Assembly: GCA_016946835.1 (NCBI GenBank)
Contig: JACVTC010000067.1
Location: forward strand, 939,501 to 1,003,500
Direction of reading: 5' to 3'
Origin: Neocallimastix lanati (nom. inval.)
Taxonomy: Eukaryota; Neocallimastigomycota; Neocallimastigomycetes; Neocallimastigales; Neocallimastigaceae
Length of the DNA: 64,000 bases
The first letter of the stretch is position 1; each line of letters begins with the position of its first letter. Below are positions 14,890 through 27,110 of this stretch, piece by piece. A program made the translations under genes and the position numbers. The notes under the pieces are model-generated. The model was not told where the DNA came from, did no database searches, and saw nothing but the letters and a program-made list of their open reading frames with translations.

Positions 14890-17448
14890 ATGGATAAAAG
14901 TGATATCATTAAATATCAATTACCCGATGAAATTATAAAAAATATTCATAAAAAGAAGGATCTATACAATATTATACTGGTGTGTCGTGCTTGGTATCAT
15001 TGTGGTATCAAATATTTATATAGTGATTTCAGTTATGAATATACCTTATTAAAGATTCCTACCACAACTCAATTAGAATGGGTTAAACATTATCATACTT
15101 GGATTGATGCAGCTCAAGAAAAGCGTCATTTCCAACTCTATACCTTACTTAAAGGAATGAAACGTTTAGAATCCATACATATTGATATTTTTGGACATAT
15201 AAAATATTTCAAAAGATATAGAAAATTTTTATATAAATTTGCAGATTTAAAAAAAGATCAAATAAAAACTTTACATATCTCCTTGGATATTCTTGATGAA
15301 TATATTTCTGGTAATTCTTTGATGGAATTTAAAACCATTTTTACTCAATTTATAAAGATATTTAAAAATCTTGATGTATTAATATTAGAATCAGGAGAAG
15401 AAAATCCAATAATAGATATTCAACGTCTCATGATTGAATGTTTAGCAAATGTCTATACGAATAATAATAATAGTAATAATAATAGTAATTCTTCAAATGT
15501 AACACATTCAAGATCTTTAATAACTACAGAACCTTCAGCAGATTCTACCCAAAACAATAATAATAATAATAATAATAATGAAATAAATATCGATGAAGAA
15601 CATGAAAATGAAAATGAAAATGATGATGATGAATCTGATGATGAAGGTTAATATTGATTTTTATTGTATAATTAATTTATATATGTTAAAGATTTTTTTT
15701 TTTTTTAATTAATTTATATATGTTATACTTTATGTTATACTTTATGATTATTTTTTTTTTTTTTATTATTAATTTATTTTTTTTTTTATAAATTTTAATA
15801 CATATAGGAACAATAATAAGTGATATAGAGATATCTTCTGACAGTGAAGATGAAATAGAATATGATGAAGATTCAAAACCCATTTGTAAAAGACATAGAT
15901 TAAAAAAATTAATTATCTATGATAACAACAGTATAAATATTGAAGATAGTCTATCAGATATTATATCAATAGTACCATTAGAAGAGCTCATCATTCATAC
16001 CTACACTCCAAAACAATCCGTTGAACCTATATCCTCATTTGTCAAAAGTGCAGAGCCATTCTGGCGTATTAATCGTTATAAAAAAGAACTTTTAAGTAAA
16101 TATCCAGAATACTTCTCATCTCTTACTTTAGAAAATCAAAATAATCGTAATTATAATAATGAGGATATTGAGAATAGTACTGAGGATATCAAAAATATCT
16201 TTGATAATAAACAATCTTCAAATTATGAAAATTTATATGATAGAAGTAAGGATATGATGTGGCGTAAATTTTATTATGTATATAATAAAAATATAAGGAA
16301 AAGAGAAGCAATGAAAGAACATGATCATGAATACTTAATAGAAAGATTAAATGTACAAAGTGATTATGAAGATTATTTACCAACTACGTCATATGAAAAT
16401 AATATTGATAACACTAAAACTTCAACTACCACCACCATCACCACCACCACCAATACTACTACTACACCTATTACTACTACTACTACTAATAATAATAATA
16501 ATAATGATAATAATTCATTTTCAGATGATAATAAATCTAAAATAAATCTTTCTTCTTCATTAAGAAGTAATTGTTCATTAATTTCAAATTTATCTGATTC
16601 AAGTTGTACTACGATGGTCAATTCATTTTCAAATGATCTATCTAAACGTTCCACTCCTCTTTTAAATAATATAGAAACATATATTCCAAAGAAAAGTGTC
16701 AATTCAATCCTCTTAAATACCCATTTAAATGATGATATGACATCGCTTTATTTAGAAAATTGTCAATCAATTTCGGTCAAATTATTTTCTATTATTCTTC
16801 CAAAATTAAATCATCTCTCCACAATAAAATTAAGTAATATATCCTTTTTACCTGAATTTTGTATATTGAAATTACTTATTGGTTCCGGTAAAAATTTACA
16901 TCACTTAAAATTAAATTTATCTAGTCAAGTAACTATTTTTTTTTTTTTTTTTTTTTTACTGTTATTTTATTTATTCTTTATTAAAAAAAAATACTTTTAT
17001 TATATATATATATATATTTTTAATAAACATCAGTTCACTAAATTTATTATTAAATATATATTATAATATAAAAATATATTATAATATATATATATTTTTT
17101 TTAAATATTTAATATTATTTTTATTAGCAATTAACACAAGATATTATTGTATGTATTGCTACTGAAAATAGTAATTTAGAAACACTATCATTAAAAAGTT
17201 GTGATCATCCATTAATAGTAGATGTTGAAACCATTAATTGGATGTTAACTCTATGTCCCCAACTTTACTCTTTTACCATTGAAAATGCCGATGAAACAGT
17301 ACATAACTACTATAAGAAAAATTATAATTTAGTTAATTCTTCATACCATCAAAGTAAGAAAACTATATTAAATAAAACGGTGATCGGTAAAGTAAAGGAA
17401 GATACTCTAATTAATTATGAAAGAACACATGAATCTCAGTTAATATAA
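14890..17448 (+). CDS. F-box protein with Asn/Thr-rich inserts
   Basis: Three exons: 14890-15646, 15808-16928 and 17128-17448. Introns are GT-AG (first donor GTTAAT), and the split codon GGA joins exons 1 and 2. The product is 732 residues. The N-terminus (about 10-50: QLPDEIIKNIHKKKDLYNII, then VCRAWYHCGIKYLYSD) has the F-box pattern, which would bind SKP1 and place the protein in an SCF ubiquitin ligase. Later parts show leucine-rich-repeat-like segments (LESIHIDIFG, IKTLHISLD, MTSLYLENCQSISV, NLETLSLKSCDHP), likely the substrate-binding region. Low-complexity inserts include Asn/Ser, a Glu/Asp run near 235-252, a Thr tract encoded by mixed ACC/ACT codons near 16429-16490, and poly-Asn encoded by AAT. 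The start is the first ATG, after a poly-A run and an in-frame stop context. The substrate is unknown. Confidence 0.8.
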
Positions 17449-17462
17449 AATTAAGATACATT

Positions 17463-17505
<43 letters not shown>

Positions 17506-17547
17506 AATAATACATATAGAATAGAGATATAAAATTACAGAATAGCT

Positions 17548-17580
<33 letters not shown>

Positions 17581-18718
17581 AACTTAAAAGTAAAAAAAAA
17601 AATAGATAATAATAGCAATGATTTTTATTAATAATAACTAGTATTAATGTAGTAAACTTTTTTTTTTATTTATTTATCGATTAATATTAAACTAAACTAA
17701 TATATATAATAAAAAAAAAAATATAATTTTAAAAAAAAAATGTTATTTTTTTTTTTATAAAATTTTTTCAAAAGTTTTATTACTATCTTAAAACATTTAA
17801 AAAAAAATCTATAAATATATATATATTATTATTGTTGTTGTTATTATTGTTGTTATTATTGTTATTGTTATTGTTGTTATATAATTAGTTATTGTTGTTA
17901 TATATTTTTAAATATCTATTAATTTTAATATGGTTTCATTTCAAGAAGTTAGAAAAATTCACTTTATTTATTTATTAACTAATACAAAATAAATGATTTT
18001 TATTTTTATTTTTACTTTTTTTTTTTTTTTATATATATATATATTTTTTGTATAGAGTTATTGCTATCAAAATATTGATTTATTTATTATTTATTAAATA
18101 CAATATATATACATATATTACTGGAATTTTTTTTTTAATACAATTACAAATCCTTTTAATTTATAAAGTCAATACCTTATTAAATTAAATATATATGTAA
18201 ATGTAGAAGAAATAAAAAAAAAAAAAAATAAATAAAACTAAAAAAAAAATAATAATAATAAAATATAAATAATAATATATATATATAATAAAATCATTTT
18301 TCTGTTTAGTCTTAATTGTTTAAGTAAATATTATCATAAAAATTAATATTTTTAAAATCATTTTATTATTTTATTAATATTGAATTTTTTTTTTTTAGAC
18401 AAGGAAAATAAATACACTCCCATTGTTTTATTTATTAATCAATAAAAAAAAAAGTATTAATATATCATATATATTAAAAATGTAGCTGTAAATACACTAA
18501 ACTTTAATCTAGGATTTAATTGAATATTATGTTTAAGAGGTAGATATTAACTATAATACCACTATTACCTTCAGAAGTAGTAGAGTTAACCAAAAAAAAA
18601 AAATTTTTTCCATAGGTTGTTCATATTATGGTAAAAAGTGATTATTCATTTATCCACTGGATATATGAATGTTCCAACTTTTTTTTTTTTTTATAGGCTA
18701 GATCAAAATCATTAATGA

Positions 18719-18762
<44 letters not shown>

Positions 18763-18990
18763 AATTAATTATTTATTTTATTTTATTTTATTTTATTTTA
18801 TTTTATTTTATTTTGGAAGTAAATAAGGAATTTACCATTTTTTTTTCTATTCCTATTCATCTATTTTAAATTATGAAAAAGCAAAAAAAAGTAAAAAAAA
18901 AAAAAAATTAATGAATATATTTTTGTAGATTCCTTCTTGGTGGAACTTTTTAGCTTTAGATGAGCTATAATTCAATAAACTAGGGGAGCA
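17449..18990. other. Intergenic A+T-rich DNA with long homopolymers
   Basis: Contains poly-A runs (about 17470-17502, 17549-17575), a TTG/TTA repeat near 17825-17880, a poly-T run (18720-18758) and a TTTTA array (18774-18814). Between 18600 and 18690 the minus strand reads a short stretch (YIQWIN) resembling the LINE tail at 23.76 kb, so LINE-derived DNA may extend this far. No intact gene is seen. Confidence 0.6.
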
Positions 18991-18995
18991 AAAAC

Positions 18996-19046
<51 letters not shown>

Positions 19047-19228
19047 TTAAATTTAATTAAAAATGTTTCTGGGGTCTAATGTTTCCGTATCATGATTACA
19101 GTTCATATCAATAATACCATAATAAATAACTTTTTTAAAAAATTTTTTTTTTTCATTATTTTCATTGTATTACATTAATTTTTCATTGCTGTATAGCAGC
19201 CAGCAATAGGTAAAAAAAAAAAAAAAAT

Positions 19229-19470
19229 GAAGGATGAAGGTCTCGAGAAAGGATATTAAGTAATATTAGTAGAATTTCTTTTTTAATGTAATCTTTACTT
19301 AAAAAAAAAAAAACATTCTTTGATTTATTAAATTCACTATTGATTTTGTATGAGATAAGCCAAGATACCATAGCAAACTAGTATTAATTAAAGATGAAGG
19401 TCTCGAGAAAGGGTATTAAATACTAATAGTAGAATTTCTTTTTTAATGTAATCTTTACCTAAAAAAAAAA
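19229..19470. repeat. Direct repeat pair of about 75 bp in the LINE 3' region
   Basis: Two copies (19229-19303 and about 19393-19463) share GATGAAGGTCTCGAGAAAGG followed by a conserved stretch ending AATGTAATCTTTAC and a poly-A run. TAGTATTAATTAAAGAT also occurs twice (about 19380 and 19487). Local duplication within dead LINE DNA is likely. Confidence 0.8.
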
Positions 19471-20694
19471 AAAAAAAAAAAAAAATAGTATTAATTAAAG
19501 ATTGAATACTTCTTTTAGTCATTACGAATTTTTTTTTTTTTACTGGAATCAAGTGGAGGGAACACAGTAAATGGTTTTTTTTTTCCTGATAATCTAAGAC
19601 TATAAGACTGTAAAACATTTTTTTTTTTTTTTTTTTTTTTAAAGATAAAAGGTACTCTATTGTTCATTAAGAAAATTGGAAAATACAAATAACAGTCTTC
19701 CAAACTTTAGCTTGCATAATAGATATATAAATATAACTGGTTGATGTGATAGATTTGTCGCTGAAATGAAATTCAGAGATATGTATAACATGAAACTTTT
19801 AATAAGTGTTTTAGAAGATAAATACTGATTAGGGAGGAAATACTAATGTCAAAATTAAAAACCACCACATCTAATTCGAGAAATCCAAAAGAATCCCAAC
19901 TGATACTTTAGGATATTGAAATGTTAAGTCTTTGATTTCTGAAATAGATTCCAAAATCATTTTTTCCTTGTAAAAATAATTGAATTTTTTTTTTTTTTTT
20001 TTTTTTTTTTCACCATTTAATTTCTTTATTCAAAGTTCTTGATTCTTTACTCCATGAGTAAAATGTGTTCTAGTAGGAATATTATTTTTATTAGTGAGAT
20101 GATTAATCATTTAATACTATGATGATGAGTTTTTCCATTTTTCTAAAGCAGCGTAATTGAGATAAGATATAGCACAGATAGCTGAAAGAGAAGGTATTCC
20201 CAATTCACGAGTAATATCATAGAGACTAACAGAAGAATTGCGAGATTTAAATCCATAACTCCAATAAAGTCCTTCTATTAATAATTTTTTGAGCTTTAGA
20301 ACATCTGCTCTTATTTGAACCAAAGAGAGGATCATAATATAAAACAAGATTAAGAATAAAAGAAATTAAAATATATATTTCTTCAAATGGGAGAGGAGGA
20401 AGAGATTTATTAATAAGAAATCGAAAGTACAAAGTTAACATTTGACAATTAAAATTACTGTTTAAATTTAGGATTGTATAGGTTTTTCAATGATAAAGAT
20501 TCATCAAAAGGAATACCAAGATATGTAGAATTGTCCGTTTTAGGTAATTTGTTACTACCAATAAAGAAAGATGAATCTTTCGTATTTTATCGGTTTAACA
20601 AAGTTAATCGATAATTTACAACAAGAGTAGCACACTTTTTTAATTCCAAAAGTCATTTCATTTTTAAATAGCATAGCCCATTCATGAACCTTAT

Positions 20695-21300
20695 TCAAAA
20701 TTTTCTTAAAGAGCTTGTTTTAGATGGAGTAACTAAAACAATATCATCGGGGCAAAAAGTCCCACCACAACAATAGTGAGATTCTAAATATACATCATAC
20801 CTATCACAATTATCCAGTACATCATTAATGAACAAATTGAATAAAATAGGAGATTGAGAGCATCCTTGTCTAACACCACAATTAATCGAAAATTCTTCAG
20901 AGAGATTTCCATTAAAAAAAGCACAAGCTTTAGAGAATAGATAAAGGTTCCATAAAAAAGAAGAGGACATTTTCCTCTAATTCCTTAGATATATATAATT
21001 TGAATCAAAATATTAAAGATAGGTACTGAATCATAGGCTTTTTTAAGATCAAGAAAAGCAAGATAAGTAATAGTTTCCTTGAAATTTTCTTCTTTGACAT
21101 CTTTCTCTAATTGAAAATATATAAACTTATGCCTTCTTCTTTATATTCTAAATCCAAATTATTCAGGTCTAACAAATTTATGGTCTAAGGCCTATTTTAA
21201 CAATGCTATTAGTAACAATCTTTGAAATAATTTTTTAAGCCAACATTAATAAGAGAAATACCACGATAATTATTGCAATCTGAAAGATCTCCATATTTTT
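20695..21300 (-). pseudogene. LINE reverse transcriptase domain, broken
   Basis: This is the palm region of the LINE reverse transcriptase. On the minus strand the longest uninterrupted piece (20970-20695) carries the VRQGC..SPILFNLFIND block and the active-site block, where PDD replaces the usual ADD. The upstream FLDLKKAYDSVP and NYRGISLINV blocks lie in other frames, separated by frameshifts and a poly-T run at 21298-21319. The downstream frame at 20347-20117 (ending ...LEKWKNSSS) looks like post-RT LINE sequence. It is non-functional. Confidence 0.75.
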
Positions 21301-21423
21301 TTTTTTTTTTTTTTTTTTTGGAATTGATATAATAGAAGCCGAATTCCATTCGGATCAACAAATCGATTCAATTGATCCGAATGAGAAAATAAATAGTTAC
21401 CCTGTTTGTCCCTTAAAACGCTT

Positions 21424-21651
21424 GAAGAAAGTAGAATTAGAGGTACATAGGAGGAGATAGCTTGACGAAAGTAGAATTAGAGGTTAGAGGTACATAGGAG
21501 GAGATAGCTTGACGAAAGTAGAATTAGAGGTTAGAGGTACATAGGAGGAGATAGCTTGACGAAAGTAGAATTAGAGGTTAGAGGTACATAGGAGGAGATA
21601 GCTTGACGAAAGTAGAATTAGAGGTTAGAGGTACATAGGAGGAGATAGCTT
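21424..21651. repeat. 47-bp minisatellite inside the LINE relic
   Basis: Four exact copies of a 47-bp unit start at 21464, 21511, 21558 and 21605 (each beginning GACGAAAGTAGAATTAGAGG). A shorter first copy at about 21424 lacks the internal GTTAGAG duplication. The copies are identical to each other, unlike the decayed LINE around them, so expansion was recent or the array is being homogenised. Confidence 0.9.
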
Positions 21652-22941
21652 CTTTAATTCTTACCATGCATGCACTCCTACACATTTTTGTTAACGAAAA
21701 ATCATTACCTACAGACTCTATCGTCTGACGAAATGGTTTTGATTTAATAGAAAATTTTAATTGACCTGACCTTTATCACATATATTTTCATATTCACGAA
21801 AGCAAATTTAAAAATTCATCAAGGTTTTTCAAGATTAAGATCTAATGGAAAATTTTTTGATTTCAATAAAATGTAATATGCTTTTTTCATGAGAAAGTTT
21901 CTTGATATAATAAGGGCAAGTGGAAAACTGAATCTTTAAGATCACAAGGAACTCTAGCATGAACTTTATCACCAACTTTATTAGTTGTTTCTATAAATTT
22001 GTTCACCATTTCATTAGAAGTTAACTTCTTCATCATTATCAAATTCATAAAGAAGTATGGAGAAGTAGTTATTTGTGTATATTTCATTTATTCTTCTCTT
22101 TATTAAACACATATGTTGGGAACATTTGAATCTTCTAGATGGAGTAGGAGCATGAAAACCTTCAGAGAAAGGATAAAAGTGGAAGTAGTCAGAAATATTT
22201 ATTGAATGTACTACAAACAGATACCTTACCTTTATTAAAGTATTCATTCATTTTACAATTAAATAAAACATGATTAATACAAGACGACCTACCATCTACC
22301 ATCCCGAGCCCATGTGTGAAATCGAGACCCGTTAAGTTTTTGGTGAACCACTGATGAGATGAGATGATTTATTAAGTAAACTTTCTAAGTGGGATTTAGA
22401 CATATTAAAAATCACCAGCAAGAGTAGAAGAAGTATTAATATGTTTTTTTTTTTTTTTTTTTTATCCAATTAGTAATTTCTGAAAAGGTATTCGTTTTTT
22501 CGTTCTTTCTTTCTTCCTTTATGAGTGACCGTAGAAAACATAAATATTAACCAATAGTGCCTTTAACTCCCCCCAAAAAAAAAAGAAGTTTATGCTGACA
22601 GAAATGACATTACTTATATTTAAAGGGTTATTATTTGAAAATACATTAAATTTTTTTTTTTTAGACAGGGAATGAAAATACATTAAGGTATTTGGCTATT
22701 ACCGACCTCTTGCAAGAAAATACAGATAGGTTTTAAAAATTTCATTAAAAGTATCTAATACCATCACTTTTTTTTCTGAGTTCCATCCATTTCATTCCAT
22801 TCATGTTCCAACTGACACAAAAGATTTAAAGAATTGAGTCAACGATTGAGTGAACTACTACTCTATAGAAAATCTTTTTAACAATAAAAATTCTCTTCTT
22901 TTGAAACTAAATCATCGGTAAAATATTTTCTATATATATAT

Positions 22942-22979
<38 letters not shown>

Positions 22980-23156
22980 GGCAGCAAACTTGTTTCATCT
23001 TTATTAATTAAATATTTGATAAAATACATGTAATAAAATAAAAAAAAAAAAAAAAGATAAAAAAATAAACAAAAAATAAAACATAAAATAAAATAAAATA
23101 ATGGTATAATATATTCTAGTTTCATTTAATTAATATATGTAAGACTTCACAAGGGC

Positions 23157-23180
23157 ATTATTATACTGAAGTATAATAAT
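23157..23180. other. Perfect 10-bp hairpin after the LINE 3' reading frame
   Basis: ATTATTATAC and GTATAATAAT flank a four-base loop (TGAA), giving a perfect inverted repeat. It lies 31 nt beyond the stop of the minus-strand LINE-tail frame at 23212. In several LINE families a 3' UTR stem-loop is recognised by the element's own reverse transcriptase, and its position here fits that. The role is inferred. Confidence 0.7.
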
Positions 23181-23799
23181 TAATTTTGACTTCGCAATGT
23201 TAATCATAATTTTAAGATGCAAAATTATGATCTTCATTGGTTGCGCTAGCCCTGCTGGCCTGTCTTACTGTTTCTTCAGCATTGACGCTCTTGGTAGTAG
23301 TAGTACGATTCGATTTGAACCTATTGAACAAAGACCATTGCTGGCCAATAGCAATAGGTATAATCGATTGGAGAAGTGCCGCAGTAACCACTAAGAACGG
23401 AGTATCAGAATAAGCACCTGATTTCATCTGGCACTTAAATAGATCCTCCCATTCCCTTGTACTGTTATTAATACTTCGACCTCCAAGAAGGAAATTAAAC
23501 ACTTTTTCACACACACTAGAATCAATATACACATTATTTTCAATACTATTACTAACATTACTAAAAATACTATTACTAATATTACTATTACGATTATTAC
23601 TATTACGATTATTACTATTACTATTATTACTATTACTATTATCATTATTACTATTAACAATATCATTTGTTAGGTTGCCACGGTAAAAAGCATTATATAA
23701 AAATAAAATTTTATCATTAACTTTACTATGAATATGATTGAAAAAAGGACAATCAATTAACCAATGACTTATCCATTGAATATATATATCATTATTCAA
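23157..23799 (-). mobile_element. LINE 3'-terminal fragment (second copy)
   Basis: An open frame (23799-23212, 195 residues) on the minus strand reads IQWISHWLIDCPFFN near its start. This is the HWLxxCPxF pattern seen after the reverse transcriptase at the C-terminus of many LINE ORF2 proteins. It later reads CEKVFNFLLGG..REWEDLF..FLVVTAALLQSIIP. A roughly 35-residue Asn/Ser/Arg low-complexity insert (NSNN, NRNSNN units) splits the two halves. There is no RT upstream, so this is a 5'-truncated insertion. It is read in the same direction as the larger LINE relic to its left, and a 3' hairpin follows. Whether both belong to one family cannot be settled by eye. Confidence 0.55.
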
Positions 23800-24284
23800 T
23801 AAAAATAATTAAAGATTTACACGATTTTTCACCAATGAGCCAACCTATTTCACGATATTATTAGTTAACAGATACATTCATTTTCACTATTTTAATTCTT
23901 TGTTTTACTATCCATACTATGACTACCGTTAACAATAACTAATATTAACACCAGTTTCAACAATTGATCTATTCACTGTATTTTTATTCATAACAACCTC
24001 TTTTTAATATTTTCCTTTTTATTTTATTATTTTCCTTTTTTTTCCTTATCTTTCATAACACTACTCCTTTAGTAGTCTTTATTTTATTTTACTTTTTTTT
24101 TTTTTTTTTTTTAAAGAAAAAATTTACAACATTTATTTATATATTCTCAAATACATATTATATAAAATTATATATAAATAATATTATTATCATAATTATT
24201 TTTTTTAAATCTTTATCATGAATAATATATTAACTATTTATATATATATTTTAATATTTAGTATTTTTGTTTGTTCTGTTTTAT

Positions 24285-24332
<48 letters not shown>

Positions 24333-24656
24333 GTTGTTGTGGTGTTTCGTTTTTAAATAATTTTATCCTTTTATTAAATGTTTTTTTTTTTTTTATTGTA
24401 TTATTTTTTATTTTTATTTTTTATTAATAATAACATTATTATTATTTAATATACTAATTATATTCACATAAACATTTTAATAATAATTTAAAATTATATA
24501 AATAGAAAAAAAAAAAAGAGATAAATAGATTTTAATAATAAATTAAAACTAAAACATTAAACACAGTTTAAGATGATTTTTTTAAATATTCCATTTTTTT
24601 TATCTAAAGAAAAATAAAAAAAAAAAAAATTCTTTAATTTTAGTAAATTATTTTAC
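23800..24656. other. Intergenic DNA between LINE tail and histidine phosphatase gene
   Basis: Contains TTTTCC-rich and TTTTA-rich sequence and two poly-T runs (about 24088-24112 and 24293-24330). No gene is recognised. The 3' flank of the phosphatase gene lies at its right end. Confidence 0.7.
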
Positions 24657-25648
24657 TTAAAATAAGAATAACACAATAGTGATAGTAGCAATGACTAAAG
24701 ACTTCATTAACCATTGTTGTGATATTTTAGAAGCATCATTACTGAAACGATAATCACCTAAACCTTCACAATTTTGAGAAAAAAAGTTAAATTGAACTTC
24801 ATTATTAACATCTCTTTCAATAGTCCAAACAAGATCGTAACGTTTGCTTGGATAGGTTGGAGCAATTTGGTATTTCATTCCGAAATTAATTAAGAAATTT
24901 TTAATTTCATCGTGATTCCATGAAACTAAAACTGGGAATTTAGTTTCATCTAATTCACCAATATCTTTACTTAATTCATCAAGTTCAAAGGAAGTAAATG
25001 AGTTGTTAATAGTTATACCTAAAGCTCTAGCAAGTGGAGCTACAGTTTCAATTTGACGACGAGAATCTGGAATAGTTTCATCTTTCTTTGATGCTTTTTG
25101 GGCATAAATAGTAATTGGTGTTATAGTTTCATTTTTTGTAAATAATTCTCTAATACATTCAGCTCTACGCCATCCCATAGCTGATAAATCCTATAATAAA
25201 ATTTGCAAATTAATAATTATTTTATTAATTTATGTAATATTTTTTTCTATTTCATTAATTTTATTTTATTATTATTTTTTTAATAACAAATATCTATAAA
25301 TTATGTAAATCAAATATTTATTTATATAAAAAAAAATATTGAAACTCAAAGTTTTTCAATAATCATCAATATAAAAAAAAAAACATTCATTATTTATTAA
25401 TAATAATTTTCAATACTTTTTAATAATCTATTATATTTTTACTTTTATTTTTAGTTATAATTTAAATATTCAATTAAAACTTAATATATATTAATATAAA
25501 TTTATTTTCTTACATTTCCAGAAGGTGGTTTTTCAGCGTGACGAATTAACATAACTTTTCCTTTTGGAGAAATTTTACTACTTAATATTGCAGTACCATA
25601 ATTGATATAAAAGAAGCAAACAATTAATAATGATATAAACTTGTTCAT
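24657..25648 (-). CDS. Histidine phosphatase superfamily protein, secreted or membrane-attached
   Basis: Two exons, 25648-25514 and 25190-24657, with a GT-AG intron and phase 0, encode 222 residues. Residues 1-20 (MNKFISLLIVCFFYINYGTA) look like a signal peptide or membrane anchor. VMLIRHAEKP (R36, H37, E39) is the catalytic RHG-type motif with the phospho-accepting histidine. LSAMGWRRAECIREL follows, and RRQIETVAPLA (R90, E93) plus SWNHDEI (H138) supply the remaining expected active-site residues. The last 17 residues are strongly hydrophobic (LMKSLVIATITIVLFLF), suggesting a tail anchor or GPI signal. The family covers phosphoglycerate-mutase-like phosphatases; the substrate cannot be told from sequence. 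Start chosen as the ATG giving the signal peptide directly upstream of the catalytic motif. Confidence 0.82.
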
Positions 25649-26769
25649 TTTTAATATTTATGTGTTTCAGTGCAATAAATTAAAATATATTAAAACTTTT
25701 TGTTGTTATAATATGTTCTTTAAAATAAATTCCTTTATTTGTCGTTTTATATTTATTTCTTAATATACTTTAATTCAAATAAAATTAACCCAATCTAAAA
25801 ATAAAAATATATAATATTTTATAATAATAAGAAAATATTTTAGTATTTTATAATATATATATATATTTTTTATAATAAAATAAATTATAAATTCTTTTAT
25901 TCCAACATTTTATTATCGCTTTTATCAAATATTAATTTTTGGTTTTAAATATATATATATATATTCACATCTATTTAAAATTATTCACAATCGTTTATTT
26001 ATATATAAAAAATTCTTATTTTTAATTTTTCCTTTATTTTTATCTTTATATCTTATCCAAATATCATTCACTATATATTCAATTTTTAATAAATTATTTT
26101 CATTTTCGATTATTATTTTCGATTTTTTCTATCTGTTGAATTATTATTATTATTTTTTTTTAAATATATATTTATAGTTTTTTATTTTTTCTTTCTTTTA
26201 AAAATATATATATAGTTTTGTATTTTTATCTATATTATTTATTATATTTATTAGTACTATATATATATTATTTTGTTATAAAAATATTCTTATCAATATA
26301 TCTTTTTTTTTTTTTTTTTTTGATAATTTTTATAATTAATAAAATAAAAAAAAAAAAAATTACAATATTAATACTATTTCTTTTTAATCTTTTTTTTTTT
26401 TATTTTCTTTTTTAATTATGAAAAATCTATTTTCAAATAAAAAAAGAATAAATAAAAAAAAGTTTATTACTACCGATTTTTTTTTATTTTTATTTTTCTT
26501 TTTATTTTTTTTTATTTTATTTTTTTTTTTTTTTTGTTTGAGAAAGAAAAAAAAAAAAAAAAGAAAAGAAAACTTCTTATAGTTATTAAAAAAGTAAAGC
26601 TGAAAAAAAAATGTATATATAAAAATATTAAAAAAAAAAATATTTTTTATAATCAAAAAAAATTTTTTAAATACAAATTTAATAAAAAAATATATATATG
26701 GATATATAAAAGTTAAACAATACTAATAATAAAAAAAAAAATATTTAATTAAATTATTATCTATTATTC

Positions 26770-27110
26770 AATTATTTAATTATTTATTATTTATTATTCA
26801 ATTATTTATTATTTATTATTTATTATATATTATTTATTATTTATTATTTATTATTTATTATTTATTATTTATTATTTATTATATATTATTTATTATTTAT
26901 TATTTATTATTTATTATTTATTATTTATTATATAATTATTTATTATTTATTATTTATTATTATTTATAATTAATTAATTACTATTTATTATTTATTATTA
27001 TTTATTATTTATTATTTATTATTTGTTATTTAATTATTTATTATTTATTATTTATTATTTATTATTTATTATTTATTATTTATTATTTATTATTTATTAT
27101 TTATTATGTT
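26770..27110. repeat. (TTTATTA)n heptanucleotide array
   Basis: Roughly 45 units of TTTATTA with a few TATATTA, TAATTA and TTTGTTA variants. A related array lies at 28785-28970. Confidence 0.9.

Larger units (their letters stand above)
19000..22860 (-). mobile_element. Decayed non-LTR retrotransposon (APE-type LINE)
   Basis: Read on the minus strand, LINE motifs appear in the correct order across several frames. The endonuclease start is SWNMNGMKWMEL (about 22819-22784), then PICIFLQEVG (about 22735) and ALLVNIYVF (about 22560), and its end is LDFTHGLGMVDGRSSCINHV (about 22340-22270). Reverse transcriptase motifs are NNYRGISLINVG (about 21285-21245), FLDLKKAYDSVP (about 21060-21020), CGVRQGCSQSPILFNLFIND (about 20880-20820) and CPDDIVLVTPS (about 20750-20715). 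In that last motif the usual FADD is changed to CPDD. Frameshifts, stops and poly-T insertions break the frame many times, so the copy is dead. The left (3') limit is uncertain. Such elements copy themselves by target-primed reverse transcription. Confidence 0.8.

Noticed and set aside
21424-21651. CRISPR-like array
   Set aside because: The 47-bp units are contiguous with no unique spacers, and the genome is eukaryotic; it is a minisatellite.
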